Assembly (NCBI GenBank): GCA_002448445.1
Contig: DJYC01000004.1
Location: forward strand, 1 to 45,716
Length of the DNA: 45,716 bases
Source of the DNA: Treponema sp. UBA6988
Lineage (GTDB): Bacteria > Spirochaetota > Spirochaetia > Treponematales > Treponemataceae
Reading direction: 5' to 3'
Below are positions 38,825-45,716 of the stretch, piece by piece. A model generated the notes under the pieces. That model searched no databases, had not been told where the DNA came from, and worked only from the letters and a program-made list of their open reading frames with translations. Position numbers and translations under genes: made by a program. The number at the start of each line of letters is the position of its first letter. Position 1 is the first letter of the stretch.

Positions 38825-40768
38825 CTATCCTGCAAGCTCGCTAACAACATAAGTTCCGTTGTGGATTTTTTCCACCAGCTCGCTCTTTAGCATGGGCTTT
38901 CCAAAGAGATAGCCCTGTAGCCTCTGGCAGCCGATGGAGCGCAAAAAGTCATAGGCTTCATTTGTCTCCACCCCTTCAGAAAGCGTCTTCATGCCAATTT
39001 TTCCCGCAAGGTCCACGATGCTAGTAAGAATGGGCTGGCTCTTTTTGTTTTCAGAAAACTTGGAAAGGAAGTTCATGTCTATCTTCATCATGTCAAAGGA
39101 ATAGTCTTTAAGAACATTCAGGCCGGAATAGCCGGAACCAAAGTCATCCAGCCAGAGTGAATAGCCCCTTTCGCGCAGTTTGTTCAGCATGCCGGTAAGC
39201 TTGGCATTTCCCTCGCCCAGCATGGACTCTGTAACTTCAACATGAATCAGGCCCTTGTCTATTCCGTACCTTTCCATGCAGGAATCAAGTTCATCAGCAA
39301 GGTTTAAAAGCTCAAAATCCAGCCGCGAGAAATTTATGGAGATGGGGAAAACCCTAAGCCCCTTGTCCATAGCCTCACTCAAGTCGCGGCAGACAATTTC
39401 CAGCACAGCCATGTCCAGCTTGTGAATCAGGTGGTATTCCTCCAGTATGGAAATGAAGGCTCCTGGCTGCAAAAAACCAAAGTCGGGGTCATCCCAGCGG
39501 GCAAGAGCTTCCGCACCGCAGAGCTTTCCGTCGGCAGCCCAGACGACCGGCTGGTAGAAGACCTTGATGTAGCCGTTCTTAATGGCATTGTCTATGCTGT
39601 TTACGATATATTTCTTTCTATTAAATTCCTTGTGCATCATGGTGTTGTATTCAATATAGTTAACCGTGTAGTTCTTCTTGATTGACTCGCAGGCATAGCG
39701 GGCATAGTCACAGGCGCTTCCCGGGGGCGTAAACTGGTCCTTGGGCATGTAGAAGCCGGCCTTAAGAGTCATCTGGACGTCGCTCTCCCACTTGCGGATT
39801 TTTTCGTGCAGGCTGTCAAGCCTTTGCTCAAGGTCCTTTACTTCCGCAAGCACTATAAAGTGGTCATCCGAATAGCGCGCCACAAGTTCATCGGGAAATT
39901 CTTCTATAATATACTGGCCAAAAATCTTAAGGAAGGCATTGCCAGCACTAAAGCCGTACTTTTCGTTGTAGTTCTTAAAGTTGCCAATGTCCATAAAGAC
40001 AAAGCGCCAGTTTTCAAGAACCACTTCGCTTTTCTTAAGGAATTCCATGGCGTCATACTGAAATTTGTGAAGGTTTGGAAGGCCCGTAAGTTCATCCTGG
40101 GAAGATTTTTCGCGCACATATTTTAAGAGCGATTCAAGCTTCTCTTCCTCCTGGGCGGCACACTTTTTCTGGTAAAAGGTGTTCAGTGCGCAGGCATAAA
40201 GGAAAAGCCAGGCGGTAAAGGAATTTATCTTTGTTCCGTAGTAGACCGGCCCCAGACGGCTCTGCAAGTAGATGTAAATTCCAAAGGAACCAACAGAAAT
40301 TAAAAGCGACTGCAGGGGTGTCCAGGCGTAAATGCAAAGCACAAAAATTTCCATGGTAAGGAAGGCAAAGACCTGGCTCGTGGGGTTAAGGCTTATGTAG
40401 GACATGTAGAGGCCAAAGCTTATGGAAACCACGCAGAACAAGTCCTTTACAAGCTTTCCAAGGACGCGGCTTTTTGTCTTGCCCTTTTTGTAGAGAAATG
40501 AATAGAAAACCAAAATAACTGCTGCGGCCAAAAGGACAAGATAAGCGCAAACGTGCTTTCGGATCCAGTCAGAATCCTGAATGACATCTGTTAAAATATT
40601 CTTAAATTCAAGACGCAAAAGCATGAAGATTTCCAAACAGATAACCGTCACGCCTATAAAAAAATTCGATCTTATGTCGGAGTTGAAGAGGAAATCCTTT
40701 GTATAGTCTGAACTATGAGATAAACCATAAAAAAAGTCCTTAACCTTAGAAAGAAAACTTTTTTTCAT
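38825..40768 (-). CDS. Membrane GGDEF-EAL protein, probable c-di-GMP phosphodiesterase
   Basis: The product is 647 residues. The N-terminal 215 residues carry about five or six membrane segments and no obvious sensor fold. The GGDEF-like domain (about 220-380) has SSQDELTGLPNLHKF and FMDIGNFKNYNEKYGFSAGN, but the signature reads ARYSDDHF instead of GGDEF, so cyclase activity is unlikely. The EAL domain (about 400-640) is intact in motif: CGAEALARW, SINFSRLDFE, VEVTES, LWLDDFGSGYSGL, MKIDMNFL, LSEGVET and QGYLFGKP. It should hydrolyse c-di-GMP, with the degenerate GGDEF possibly binding GTP as a regulator. GGAGGA precedes the ATG. It is convergent with the preceding gene, 5 bp apart. Confidence 0.88.
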   Translation of the reverse strand: MKKSFLSKVKDFFYGLSHSSDYTKDFLFNSDIRSNFFIGVTVICLEIFMLLRLEFKNILTDVIQDSDWIRKHVCAYLVLLAAAVILVFYSFLYKKGKTKSRVLGKLVKDLFCVVSISFGLYMSYISLNPTSQVFAFLTMEIFVLCIYAWTPLQSLLISVGSFGIYIYLQSRLGPVYYGTKINSFTAWLFLYACALNTFYQKKCAAQEEEKLESLLKYVREKSSQDELTGLPNLHKFQYDAMEFLKKSEVVLENWRFVFMDIGNFKNYNEKYGFSAGNAFLKIFGQYIIEEFPDELVARYSDDHFIVLAEVKDLEQRLDSLHEKIRKWESDVQMTLKAGFYMPKDQFTPPGSACDYARYACESIKKNYTVNYIEYNTMMHKEFNRKKYIVNSIDNAIKNGYIKVFYQPVVWAADGKLCGAEALARWDDPDFGFLQPGAFISILEEYHLIHKLDMAVLEIVCRDLSEAMDKGLRVFPISINFSRLDFELLNLADELDSCMERYGIDKGLIHVEVTESMLGEGNAKLTGMLNKLRERGYSLWLDDFGSGYSGLNVLKDYSFDMMKIDMNFLSKFSENKKSQPILTSIVDLAGKIGMKTLSEGVETNEAYDFLRSIGCQRLQGYLFGKPMLKSELVEKIHNGTYVVSELAG

Positions 40769-40898
40769 CCTTCCTCCAGAAGCAAATTAAGACGCACTAA
40801 CATGACAAAGTTCTCACTGCCATGTCCTTCTATTATAACCTACTTTCTGGAAAATGCAATTTTTTTAAAATATTTTTAATTTGCCAGGCAGCCGTCCC

Positions 40899-40982
40899 GT
40901 CACCCTAAGCTTGACTCAGGGGCTGTGTAAATTGCGGTGCCGTCTTTTACAGATCCCGAAACAAGTTCGGGATGACGGCATT
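40899..40982. repeat. Dispersed palindromes forming a nested hairpin
   Basis: GTCACCCTAAGCTTGACTCAGG (40899) and ATCCCGAAACAAGTTCGGGATGAC (40952-40975) are palindromes that together are enclosed by TGCCGTC...GACGGCA. It ends with TTTTT on the plus strand (40981-40985). The gap 40769-41000 holds nothing else. Confidence 0.7.
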
Positions 40983-41000
40983 TTTACCTAGGATGACTTA

Positions 41001-42092
41001 CTATTTCTTCAGGTATTCAACAACAAGCTGGCCCATCTTCTTTGTGCCAACAAGCTTACCGGCGGCCTTTACCTGGTCGCGGGAAGAGCCTGCTATGTCG
41101 CCTGTTCTCCAACCGTCTGTAAGCACGCGGTCAACTGCGTCTTCGATTGCCTTAGCTTCTGCTTCGAGGCCAAAGCTGTAGCGGAGGAGCATTGCTGCGC
41201 TAAGAATTGTTGCGAGCGGGTTTGCCAAGTCCTTGCCTGCAATGTCCGGGGCAGAACCATGGATTGGTTCATAAAGGCCTGGGCCACCTGCACCAAGAGA
41301 TGCAGATGCAAGCATTCCGATTGAACCTGTAACCTGGGAAGCTTCGTCCGTCAAAATGTCACCGAACATGTTGCTTGTTGCAATTACGTCAAACTGGCGG
41401 GGGTTGCGCACAAGCTGCATGGCGGCATTGTCTATGTACATAAAGTCAAGGGTTACGTCCTTGTAGTCTGCGTGGACAGTCTCTGCTACCTTTCTCCAAA
41501 GGCGGCTTGAGTTAAGGATGTTTGCCTTGTCAATTACAGTAAGGTGCTTCTGCCTCTTCTGGGCAAATTCAAAGCCCATGCGGACGATTCTTTCAATTTC
41601 TTCCCATGAGTACTTCTCTGTGTCCCATGCGCTCTTTCCGTCGGGGGCTGTTCCGCGGTCACCAAAGTAGATACCGCCTGTAAGCTCGCGGATAACAAGA
41701 ATGTCAAGGCCAGCGCCAACAATTTCGTCTTTGAGTGGGCATGCGTCTTTGAGCTGCTTCCACATGACTGCCGGGCGAAGGTTTGCAAATACCTTCATTC
41801 CGCCGCGAAGTCCAAGCAAAGCCTTTTCCGGGCGGATTTCAGGGGCAACGTCGTCCCACTTTGGACCACCAACGGCACCAAGCAAAACTGCATCGCTCTT
41901 AAGACAAATGTCCAACTGATCCTGGGGAAGCGGCTTACCCCACTTGTCTATGGCGGCACCACCAGCTATTACGTTGGTATAGTTAAACTTGTGGCCAAAT
42001 TTTTCGGCGACAGCATTCAAAACACTAACGCCTTCTGCAACAACGTCAGGACCAATTCCGTCTCCAGGAATCAAAGCAATATTCTTTTCCAT
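41001..42092 (-). CDS. leuB: 3-isopropylmalate dehydrogenase
   Basis: The product is 363 residues. It oxidises and decarboxylates 3-isopropylmalate to 2-oxoisocaproate (leucine), and in CimA organisms the same enzyme works on 3-methylmalate for isoleucine. Motifs: IALIPGDGIGPDVV (start), FANLRPAVMWKQL, VIRELTGGIYFGDRG, DKANILNSSRLWRKV, IDNAAMQLVRNPRQFDVI, SNMFGDILTDEAS, YEPIHGSAPDIAGKDLANPL. The start at MEKNIALIPGD is chosen because GAGG lies 7 bases upstream; a longer frame upstream has no homology. Length is that of the family (350-365). No leuA/C/D neighbours are in the window. Dimeric, NAD and Mg dependent by family. Confidence 0.93.
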   Translation of the reverse strand: MEKNIALIPGDGIGPDVVAEGVSVLNAVAEKFGHKFNYTNVIAGGAAIDKWGKPLPQDQLDICLKSDAVLLGAVGGPKWDDVAPEIRPEKALLGLRGGMKVFANLRPAVMWKQLKDACPLKDEIVGAGLDILVIRELTGGIYFGDRGTAPDGKSAWDTEKYSWEEIERIVRMGFEFAQKRQKHLTVIDKANILNSSRLWRKVAETVHADYKDVTLDFMYIDNAAMQLVRNPRQFDVIATSNMFGDILTDEASQVTGSIGMLASASLGAGGPGLYEPIHGSAPDIAGKDLANPLATILSAAMLLRYSFGLEAEAKAIEDAVDRVLTDGWRTGDIAGSSRDQVKAAGKLVGTKKMGQLVVEYLKK

Positions 42093-42209
42093 AAAAAACC
42101 TCATTTTTCCAAAGGCCTTTAGTGGTACTAAAGCACCTTTAGTATTTTTTTCCTTCAAACTATAGCACTTTTCCGCCTAATAGTGAATAGGTTGCCATTA
42201 GGTTGCAGA

Positions 42210-42415
42210 GGGTAAGTGCAAGTCTAAACGAAACTTAGCAAGCATTAATCCAAATGCGGAAGCAATTCCATTCCCGGCTGAAAGCACGTCAATGCAGCGG
42301 AGCAGGCGGGGCAGGGATTGGAGCACCGCGCAAAGCGCGTTCCGGAGGGAGGAGCAAGGCGACGAGTGGAGGAATGGAGCGAAGCGGAAGTGCGCAAAGC
42401 CCACACACGGGGCAC
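42210..42415 (+). repeat. Left arm of hairpin family 1 joined to a GC-rich element
   Basis: GCAGAGGGTAAGTGCAAG...TTAGCAAGCATTAAT...TGCGGAAGCA.TTCCATTCCC matches the left half of the 6522-6759 element; the right arm is absent. It joins GGGATTGGAGC...GCGCAAAGCCCAC (42312-42410), a GC-rich element with a near-perfect CGCGCAAAGCGCG hairpin. It fills the gap between leuB and the MATE gene. Confidence 0.65.
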
Positions 42416-42425
42416 ACCGGGCAGC

Positions 42426-42461
42426 AAAAAAAATGGGGCGGATGACCATGCACGCGCCCCA
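42426..42461 (-). terminator. Terminator of the MATE gene, likely bidirectional
   Basis: TGGGGCG (42434-42440) pairs perfectly with CGCCCCA (42455-42461). Eight A's on one side and seven on the other make a U-tract on the minus strand for the MATE gene ending at 42487. Confidence 0.75.
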
Positions 42462-42486
42462 AAAAAAGAAAAAAAATTTAACTCAC

Positions 42487-43812
42487 TTAGAAACACTGCC
42501 TTACAATCCAGCGCACGCGGAGCGTATTCACGATGTTCCTTACAAATTCGTCCAGGAGGACTGCAAGGAAAACGCCAAGGATTCCCCAGCCGAATACTTT
42601 TACAAAAAGGAGCGCCATTGAAATTACGAATATTGTTCCTGCAATCTGGGTTTTGAACATCCAGAAGGGGTCTCCGTAGCCACGGATTGAGTTTCCCGCG
42701 ATGATATTGCCGCTCTTGGAAAAGAGATTCAGGCACATAAGCAGCATGTAAAGTCCGCACGTAGATATAATCAGCTGGTCCTTGGTGAATATGCTGATGA
42801 TTGGGCCGGGTATAACAAGGCAGAAGACAAGCATTACCGCGGAACAGGCAAAACTGATTAAAAGCGCATTCTTAAAAACGCCGCTGAATTTGCGCACGTC
42901 CTGAGCACCGGTTGCCTCTCCTGTTAAAGTCATTGTTGCGTTGCCGATTGCACCGATTACGACGACGACAAGAAGCTCAACGCCAAAGACCATTGAATAA
43001 ATTCCGGCCGCAACTTCGCTTATGGAATTCAAAATTACGACAAGGGCAAGGTTGCCGCTGTTCCAGAGCAGGTCTTCCAGCGCAGTGTTTATTCCAAGCT
43101 TTACAGAGCGGGCAAAGGGGGTAAGGGGCGCCTTTATTACGGCAGATAGCCTTGGCCTTGTAAAGAGCTTCTTGCTTGAGATGAATATAATGGAAGCAAT
43201 AATAACGCCTACGTATTCGGAAATTGTGGTTGCAAGGGCAGCTCCCCGTATTCCCATTGCGGGAAAGCCCAACTTGCCAAAAATCATAATCCAGTCCAGG
43301 AGCACGTTCAAAAGAGAGCGCACAAGTCCGAACCATACAAGGGGCTTTGTGTAGTTGGAAGTCTGCATGATTACCATGGTGGAAGCTTCAATTCCAATCA
43401 CAAGGAAAATGGGCATAAAAAAATGCAGGTAGTCCATGCACATGGGAAGGACTGTTGCGGAAGCCCCCATCTTTGTAAAGACAAGCCTTCCGAAAATCAG
43501 CCAGAATAAAAACAGGGCAAGGGAAAGCGCGTTGGTCCACTTTACAAGTGAAGAGGCGTAGTTTTCACATTCATCCATCTGCTTGGCGCCAACCTTTTGG
43601 CTTATTATGATTGAAGAGCCTACCGTAAGAGAAAAGCAGCATGAAATAGTAGTCCATATAGCGGAATTTACGTTGCCCAGGGCGCTCATGTAGAGGGGGT
43701 CAACATGCCCCAGAAAAGCCCTATCTGTAAGCATCTGAACCTGGTTGATGATGTTGCCCAGGACAATGGGAACTGCGATTTTTAAAAGCGGATGCATATA
43801 GTTGTTTTTCAT
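42487..43812 (-). CDS. MATE-family multidrug/sodium antiporter
   Basis: The product is 441 residues with twelve predicted membrane helices (for example LLKIAVPIVLGNIINQVQML, FFMPIFLVIGIEASTMVIMQ, MVFGVELLVVVVIGAIGNAT). Motifs NIINQVQMLTDRAFLGHVDP and IISQKVGAKQ...ENYASS, plus the internal two-fold symmetry, mark the MATE family. It exports cationic organic compounds or drugs in exchange for Na+ or H+; the substrate is not predictable. The sequence starts MKNNYMHPLLKIAVP, normal for the family. No local regulator gene accompanies it. A terminator lies at 42426-42461. Confidence 0.88.
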   Translation of the reverse strand: MKNNYMHPLLKIAVPIVLGNIINQVQMLTDRAFLGHVDPLYMSALGNVNSAIWTTISCCFSLTVGSSIIISQKVGAKQMDECENYASSLVKWTNALSLALFLFWLIFGRLVFTKMGASATVLPMCMDYLHFFMPIFLVIGIEASTMVIMQTSNYTKPLVWFGLVRSLLNVLLDWIMIFGKLGFPAMGIRGAALATTISEYVGVIIASIIFISSKKLFTRPRLSAVIKAPLTPFARSVKLGINTALEDLLWNSGNLALVVILNSISEVAAGIYSMVFGVELLVVVVIGAIGNATMTLTGEATGAQDVRKFSGVFKNALLISFACSAVMLVFCLVIPGPIISIFTKDQLIISTCGLYMLLMCLNLFSKSGNIIAGNSIRGYGDPFWMFKTQIAGTIFVISMALLFVKVFGWGILGVFLAVLLDEFVRNIVNTLRVRWIVRQCF

Positions 43813-43936
43813 AGTTTATAGAGAGTATCTGTTTGCAATTTTATTGTCAATCAAGGGCAGCTTTAATGCAAGGGGGTACACAGGAAAACAAATTAAAGGA
43901 CAGTCAAAAGTAATTGTGTATCAAGGATAATCCAAA

Positions 43937-44072
43937 TGCGGAAGCACTTCCATTCCCGGCTGAAAATGCGTCAAAAAAGCCGAGCGCGGATACAAGGTAT
44001 CTGACTCGCTACGCTCGCTCCGCGCAAATGCTTTTTTGCCGCCTTTTCAACCTCCATTCCAGTGCTTCCGCA
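43937..44072. repeat. Large hairpin element, family 1 copy 2
   Basis: The arms TGCGGAAGCACT (43937-43948) and AGTGCTTCCGCA (44061-44072) are the same as in the copy at 6572-6707, and the core length (136 bp) is identical. Inside, CCGGCTGAAAATGCGTC-AAAAAAGC faces GCTTTTTTGCCGCC-TTTTCAACC, and the centre is GACTCGCTACGCTCGCTCC. It sits between the MATE and SNF genes. The 43813-44161 gap holds nothing else. Confidence 0.85.
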
Positions 44073-44161
44073 CATTGGTTTACTACATTGCATTTCCTGT
44101 TTGTGCCGCAAGGCGCAGTAGAAGCAAAAAGCCCGCTCCCGAATAATATAGAAAGAAAAAA

Positions 44162-45535
44162 CTAAATCTTAAAGCCAAAGAGGCTTGCAATGGAACTTGC
44201 AAGAATTACAGCGATAAAGACCGGGGCAACGAACTTTATTACAAAGTTGTAGAGCTTTTTCATCTTGAATGAAGAAGAGCCTTCCACTTCCTCCGCAATC
44301 TTTGCAAGGCCAATTCTGCGCACAACAAGATAGAAAATAAGGAGGGCGGCCAGTGGCATCATGATTGAATTTGTAAGGAAGTCAAAGAAGTCAAGGATGT
44401 CCATGCCGAATATCTTTACAAAGCTAAGGCTGCTGAATCCCAGTGAGGAAAGAGAGCCAAGGGCAAAGATAAAAAGAGTCATTACGATGCAGGCAAAGCC
44501 TCTCTTCCACTTGAGCACGTCGCACAATGTTGAAACTGCACATTCCATGAGGGAGATGGCGGAGGTAAGGGCCGCAAAAAGTACGAGCACAAAGAAGAGT
44601 ATTCCCACCAAGCGGCCGGAAAGCATCTGTGCAAAAATCTTGGGAATAGTAACGAACATAAGGGAAGGACCGGCATCGAGCGCCTTTGGGTCCCCGCCAG
44701 AAAATGCGAATACAGCCGGTATTATCATAAGGCCTGCGAGGATTGCAACGAGTGAGTCAAAGCCAATAACCTGAACGGTAGTCTTTTCTATGTCAACATT
44801 CTTTTTCATGTAGGAACCGTAGGTGATGAGGATTCCCATCGCAATGGAAAGGGAATAGAACATCTGCCCAAGGGCAACCACTACAGTCATCCATGAGAAG
44901 TTTGAAAAGTTGGGAATAAAGAAATACTTTACGCCCGCAAGTGCGCCCTTCCTTGTTACTGAGAAGCATGCAACTACAAGGGCGAGTACGGCAAGAAGAG
45001 GCATCATCACTTTGGAAACCTTTTCTATGCCGTTGTTTACGCCTGCAAGGATTACGGCTGCCATCACAATTGCAAAAATCAAAAAGAAAACTTCGGCAGA
45101 AATGGGGTCCGTTATGAAGGACTTAAAGAAACCGTCCTGGGCCATAGCCTGGGTGCTGCCCTTTATGTATTCAAAAAGGTATTTGCAGACCCAGCCGCCG
45201 ATAACTGAATAATAGGGAACAATCAGCATGGGGATAATTGCGTTAATCCAGCCGCCTGCCTTAAGCACACCCGACTTTCCGAACTGGGAAAATGCTCCGA
45301 CCGGGCTTTTTGCCGTCATGCGTCCGATTGAAGTTTCACTGATAATCATTGCATAGCCGAACGTTACTGCGAGGACAACGTAAACAAGGAGGAAGATTCC
45401 CCCGCCGTAGCGCGATGCAAGATATGGAAAGCGCCAGATGTTTCCAAGACCAACGGCAGATCCAGCCGCCGCAAGCACATAGCCCAAGTGACCGGAAAAC
45501 GTTCCCCTTGAGCCTTTTTTTTCAGATGAATTCAT
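44162..45535 (-). CDS. Sodium:neurotransmitter symporter (SNF/NSS family)
   Basis: The product is 457 residues with eleven or twelve helices. The diagnostic N-terminal helix 1 reads GYVLAAAGSAVGLGNIWRFP, and helix 6 region FYSLSIAMGILITYGSYMKK is also typical. LeuT-type transporters couple amino-acid uptake to sodium. Related bacterial members (e.g. TnaT-like) import Trp, Tyr, Leu or similar; this one's substrate is unknown. The start at MNSSEKKGSRGTF is chosen because GAGAGGA lies 6 bases upstream and a longer frame upstream has no homology. No partner gene is adjacent. Confidence 0.9.
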   Translation of the reverse strand: MNSSEKKGSRGTFSGHLGYVLAAAGSAVGLGNIWRFPYLASRYGGGIFLLVYVVLAVTFGYAMIISETSIGRMTAKSPVGAFSQFGKSGVLKAGGWINAIIPMLIVPYYSVIGGWVCKYLFEYIKGSTQAMAQDGFFKSFITDPISAEVFFLIFAIVMAAVILAGVNNGIEKVSKVMMPLLAVLALVVACFSVTRKGALAGVKYFFIPNFSNFSWMTVVVALGQMFYSLSIAMGILITYGSYMKKNVDIEKTTVQVIGFDSLVAILAGLMIIPAVFAFSGGDPKALDAGPSLMFVTIPKIFAQMLSGRLVGILFFVLVLFAALTSAISLMECAVSTLCDVLKWKRGFACIVMTLFIFALGSLSSLGFSSLSFVKIFGMDILDFFDFLTNSIMMPLAALLIFYLVVRRIGLAKIAEEVEGSSSFKMKKLYNFVIKFVAPVFIAVILASSIASLFGFKI

Positions 45536-45631
45536 AAGATTCCTCTCACAAGTATTTTGCCTCCATCTTAGCAGGATTTTGCAGAAAGGTCGAGGGTGGA
45601 AAAAGTTAGAATTTGGACGCCCCCCTATATG

Positions 45632-45716
45632 CTCTACCATTCATTAATCGGCTAATTCGACAAGCATACGGGGGCAAGCCCCCTTTCGTGTTACCGCCCT
45701 TCCGGGGTTCCGCGGG
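45632..45716 (-). repeat. GC-rich dispersed element, copy 3, cut by the window end
   Basis: Begins GCTCTACCATTCATTAATCG then GCTAATTCGAC as in the copies at 218 and 21321, and contains the hairpin GGGGGCAAGCCCCC before running off the end. Confidence 0.6.

Noticed and set aside
40940..40990. Terminator of leuB
   Set aside because: The hairpin is strong, but the T-run is on the plus strand, while leuB is on the minus strand; better seen as a dispersed palindrome.

Overview
The window looks like chromosomal DNA of a treponeme-like spirochaete (inference). The clues are a long-form PRPP synthetase, a giant TPR protein, short lipoprotein-type signal peptides, moderate GC content, and many dispersed palindromic repeats between genes. 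No rRNA, tRNA, complete IS element or CRISPR array was found. Most of the window is housekeeping sequence, with one accessory island at about 21.3-28.1 kb and a decayed accessory stretch at 0-4.3 kb.

Layout. 0-4.3 kb: tandem palindrome halves, three small secreted or membrane proteins of unknown role (one like a GT51 transglycosylase), an antitoxin remnant, a frameshifted phosphotransferase, and an HTH/ParB-like protein flanked by inverted repeats. 4.3-6.4 kb: cimA (citramalate synthase) and a GNAT acetyltransferase. 7-16.4 kb: a 1085-residue TPR protein, a LamG/Fn3 secreted protein whose start overlaps that of uvrC, uvrC, an unlisted 33-residue membrane peptide, a repeat-filled gap of about 1.1 kb, and an SPFH/zinc-ribbon protein. 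16.8-21.2 kb: a HAD phosphatase, and the pair prs plus an FGGY sugar kinase whose N-terminal domain is interrupted by about 340 residues of minisatellite-encoded sequence. 21.3-28.1 kb: a truncated Rpn nuclease, a type III-like restriction-modification pair (res, mod) carrying in-frame palindromic insertions, a divergent XRE regulator with a palindromic operator, and a small RNA convergent with a hydrophobic peptide (candidate type I toxin-antitoxin). 28.3-36.9 kb: one tightly packed operon, znuC-znuB-gph-addB-addA. 37-45.5 kb: an RluA-type pseudouridine synthase, a transglutaminase-like secreted protein, a degenerate-GGDEF/EAL phosphodiesterase, leuB, a MATE exporter and an SNF-family sodium symporter.

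How genes work together: CimA and LeuB serve the citramalate route to 2-oxobutyrate for isoleucine (LeuB also serves leucine). AddA and AddB form a RecBCD-like end-resection nuclease, and UvrC is the incision enzyme of nucleotide excision repair. Mod, Res and the XRE protein form a restriction-modification unit.

The most unusual items are (1) the FGGY kinase with a 9-bp-based coding minisatellite and a 306-bp internal duplication; (2) two related families of about 136-145 bp intergenic hairpin elements whose arms change together between copies; (3) the sRNA/hydrophobic-peptide locus resembling Fst/par-type toxin-antitoxin modules; (4) palindromic repeats inserted in frame within the restriction and methyltransferase genes.
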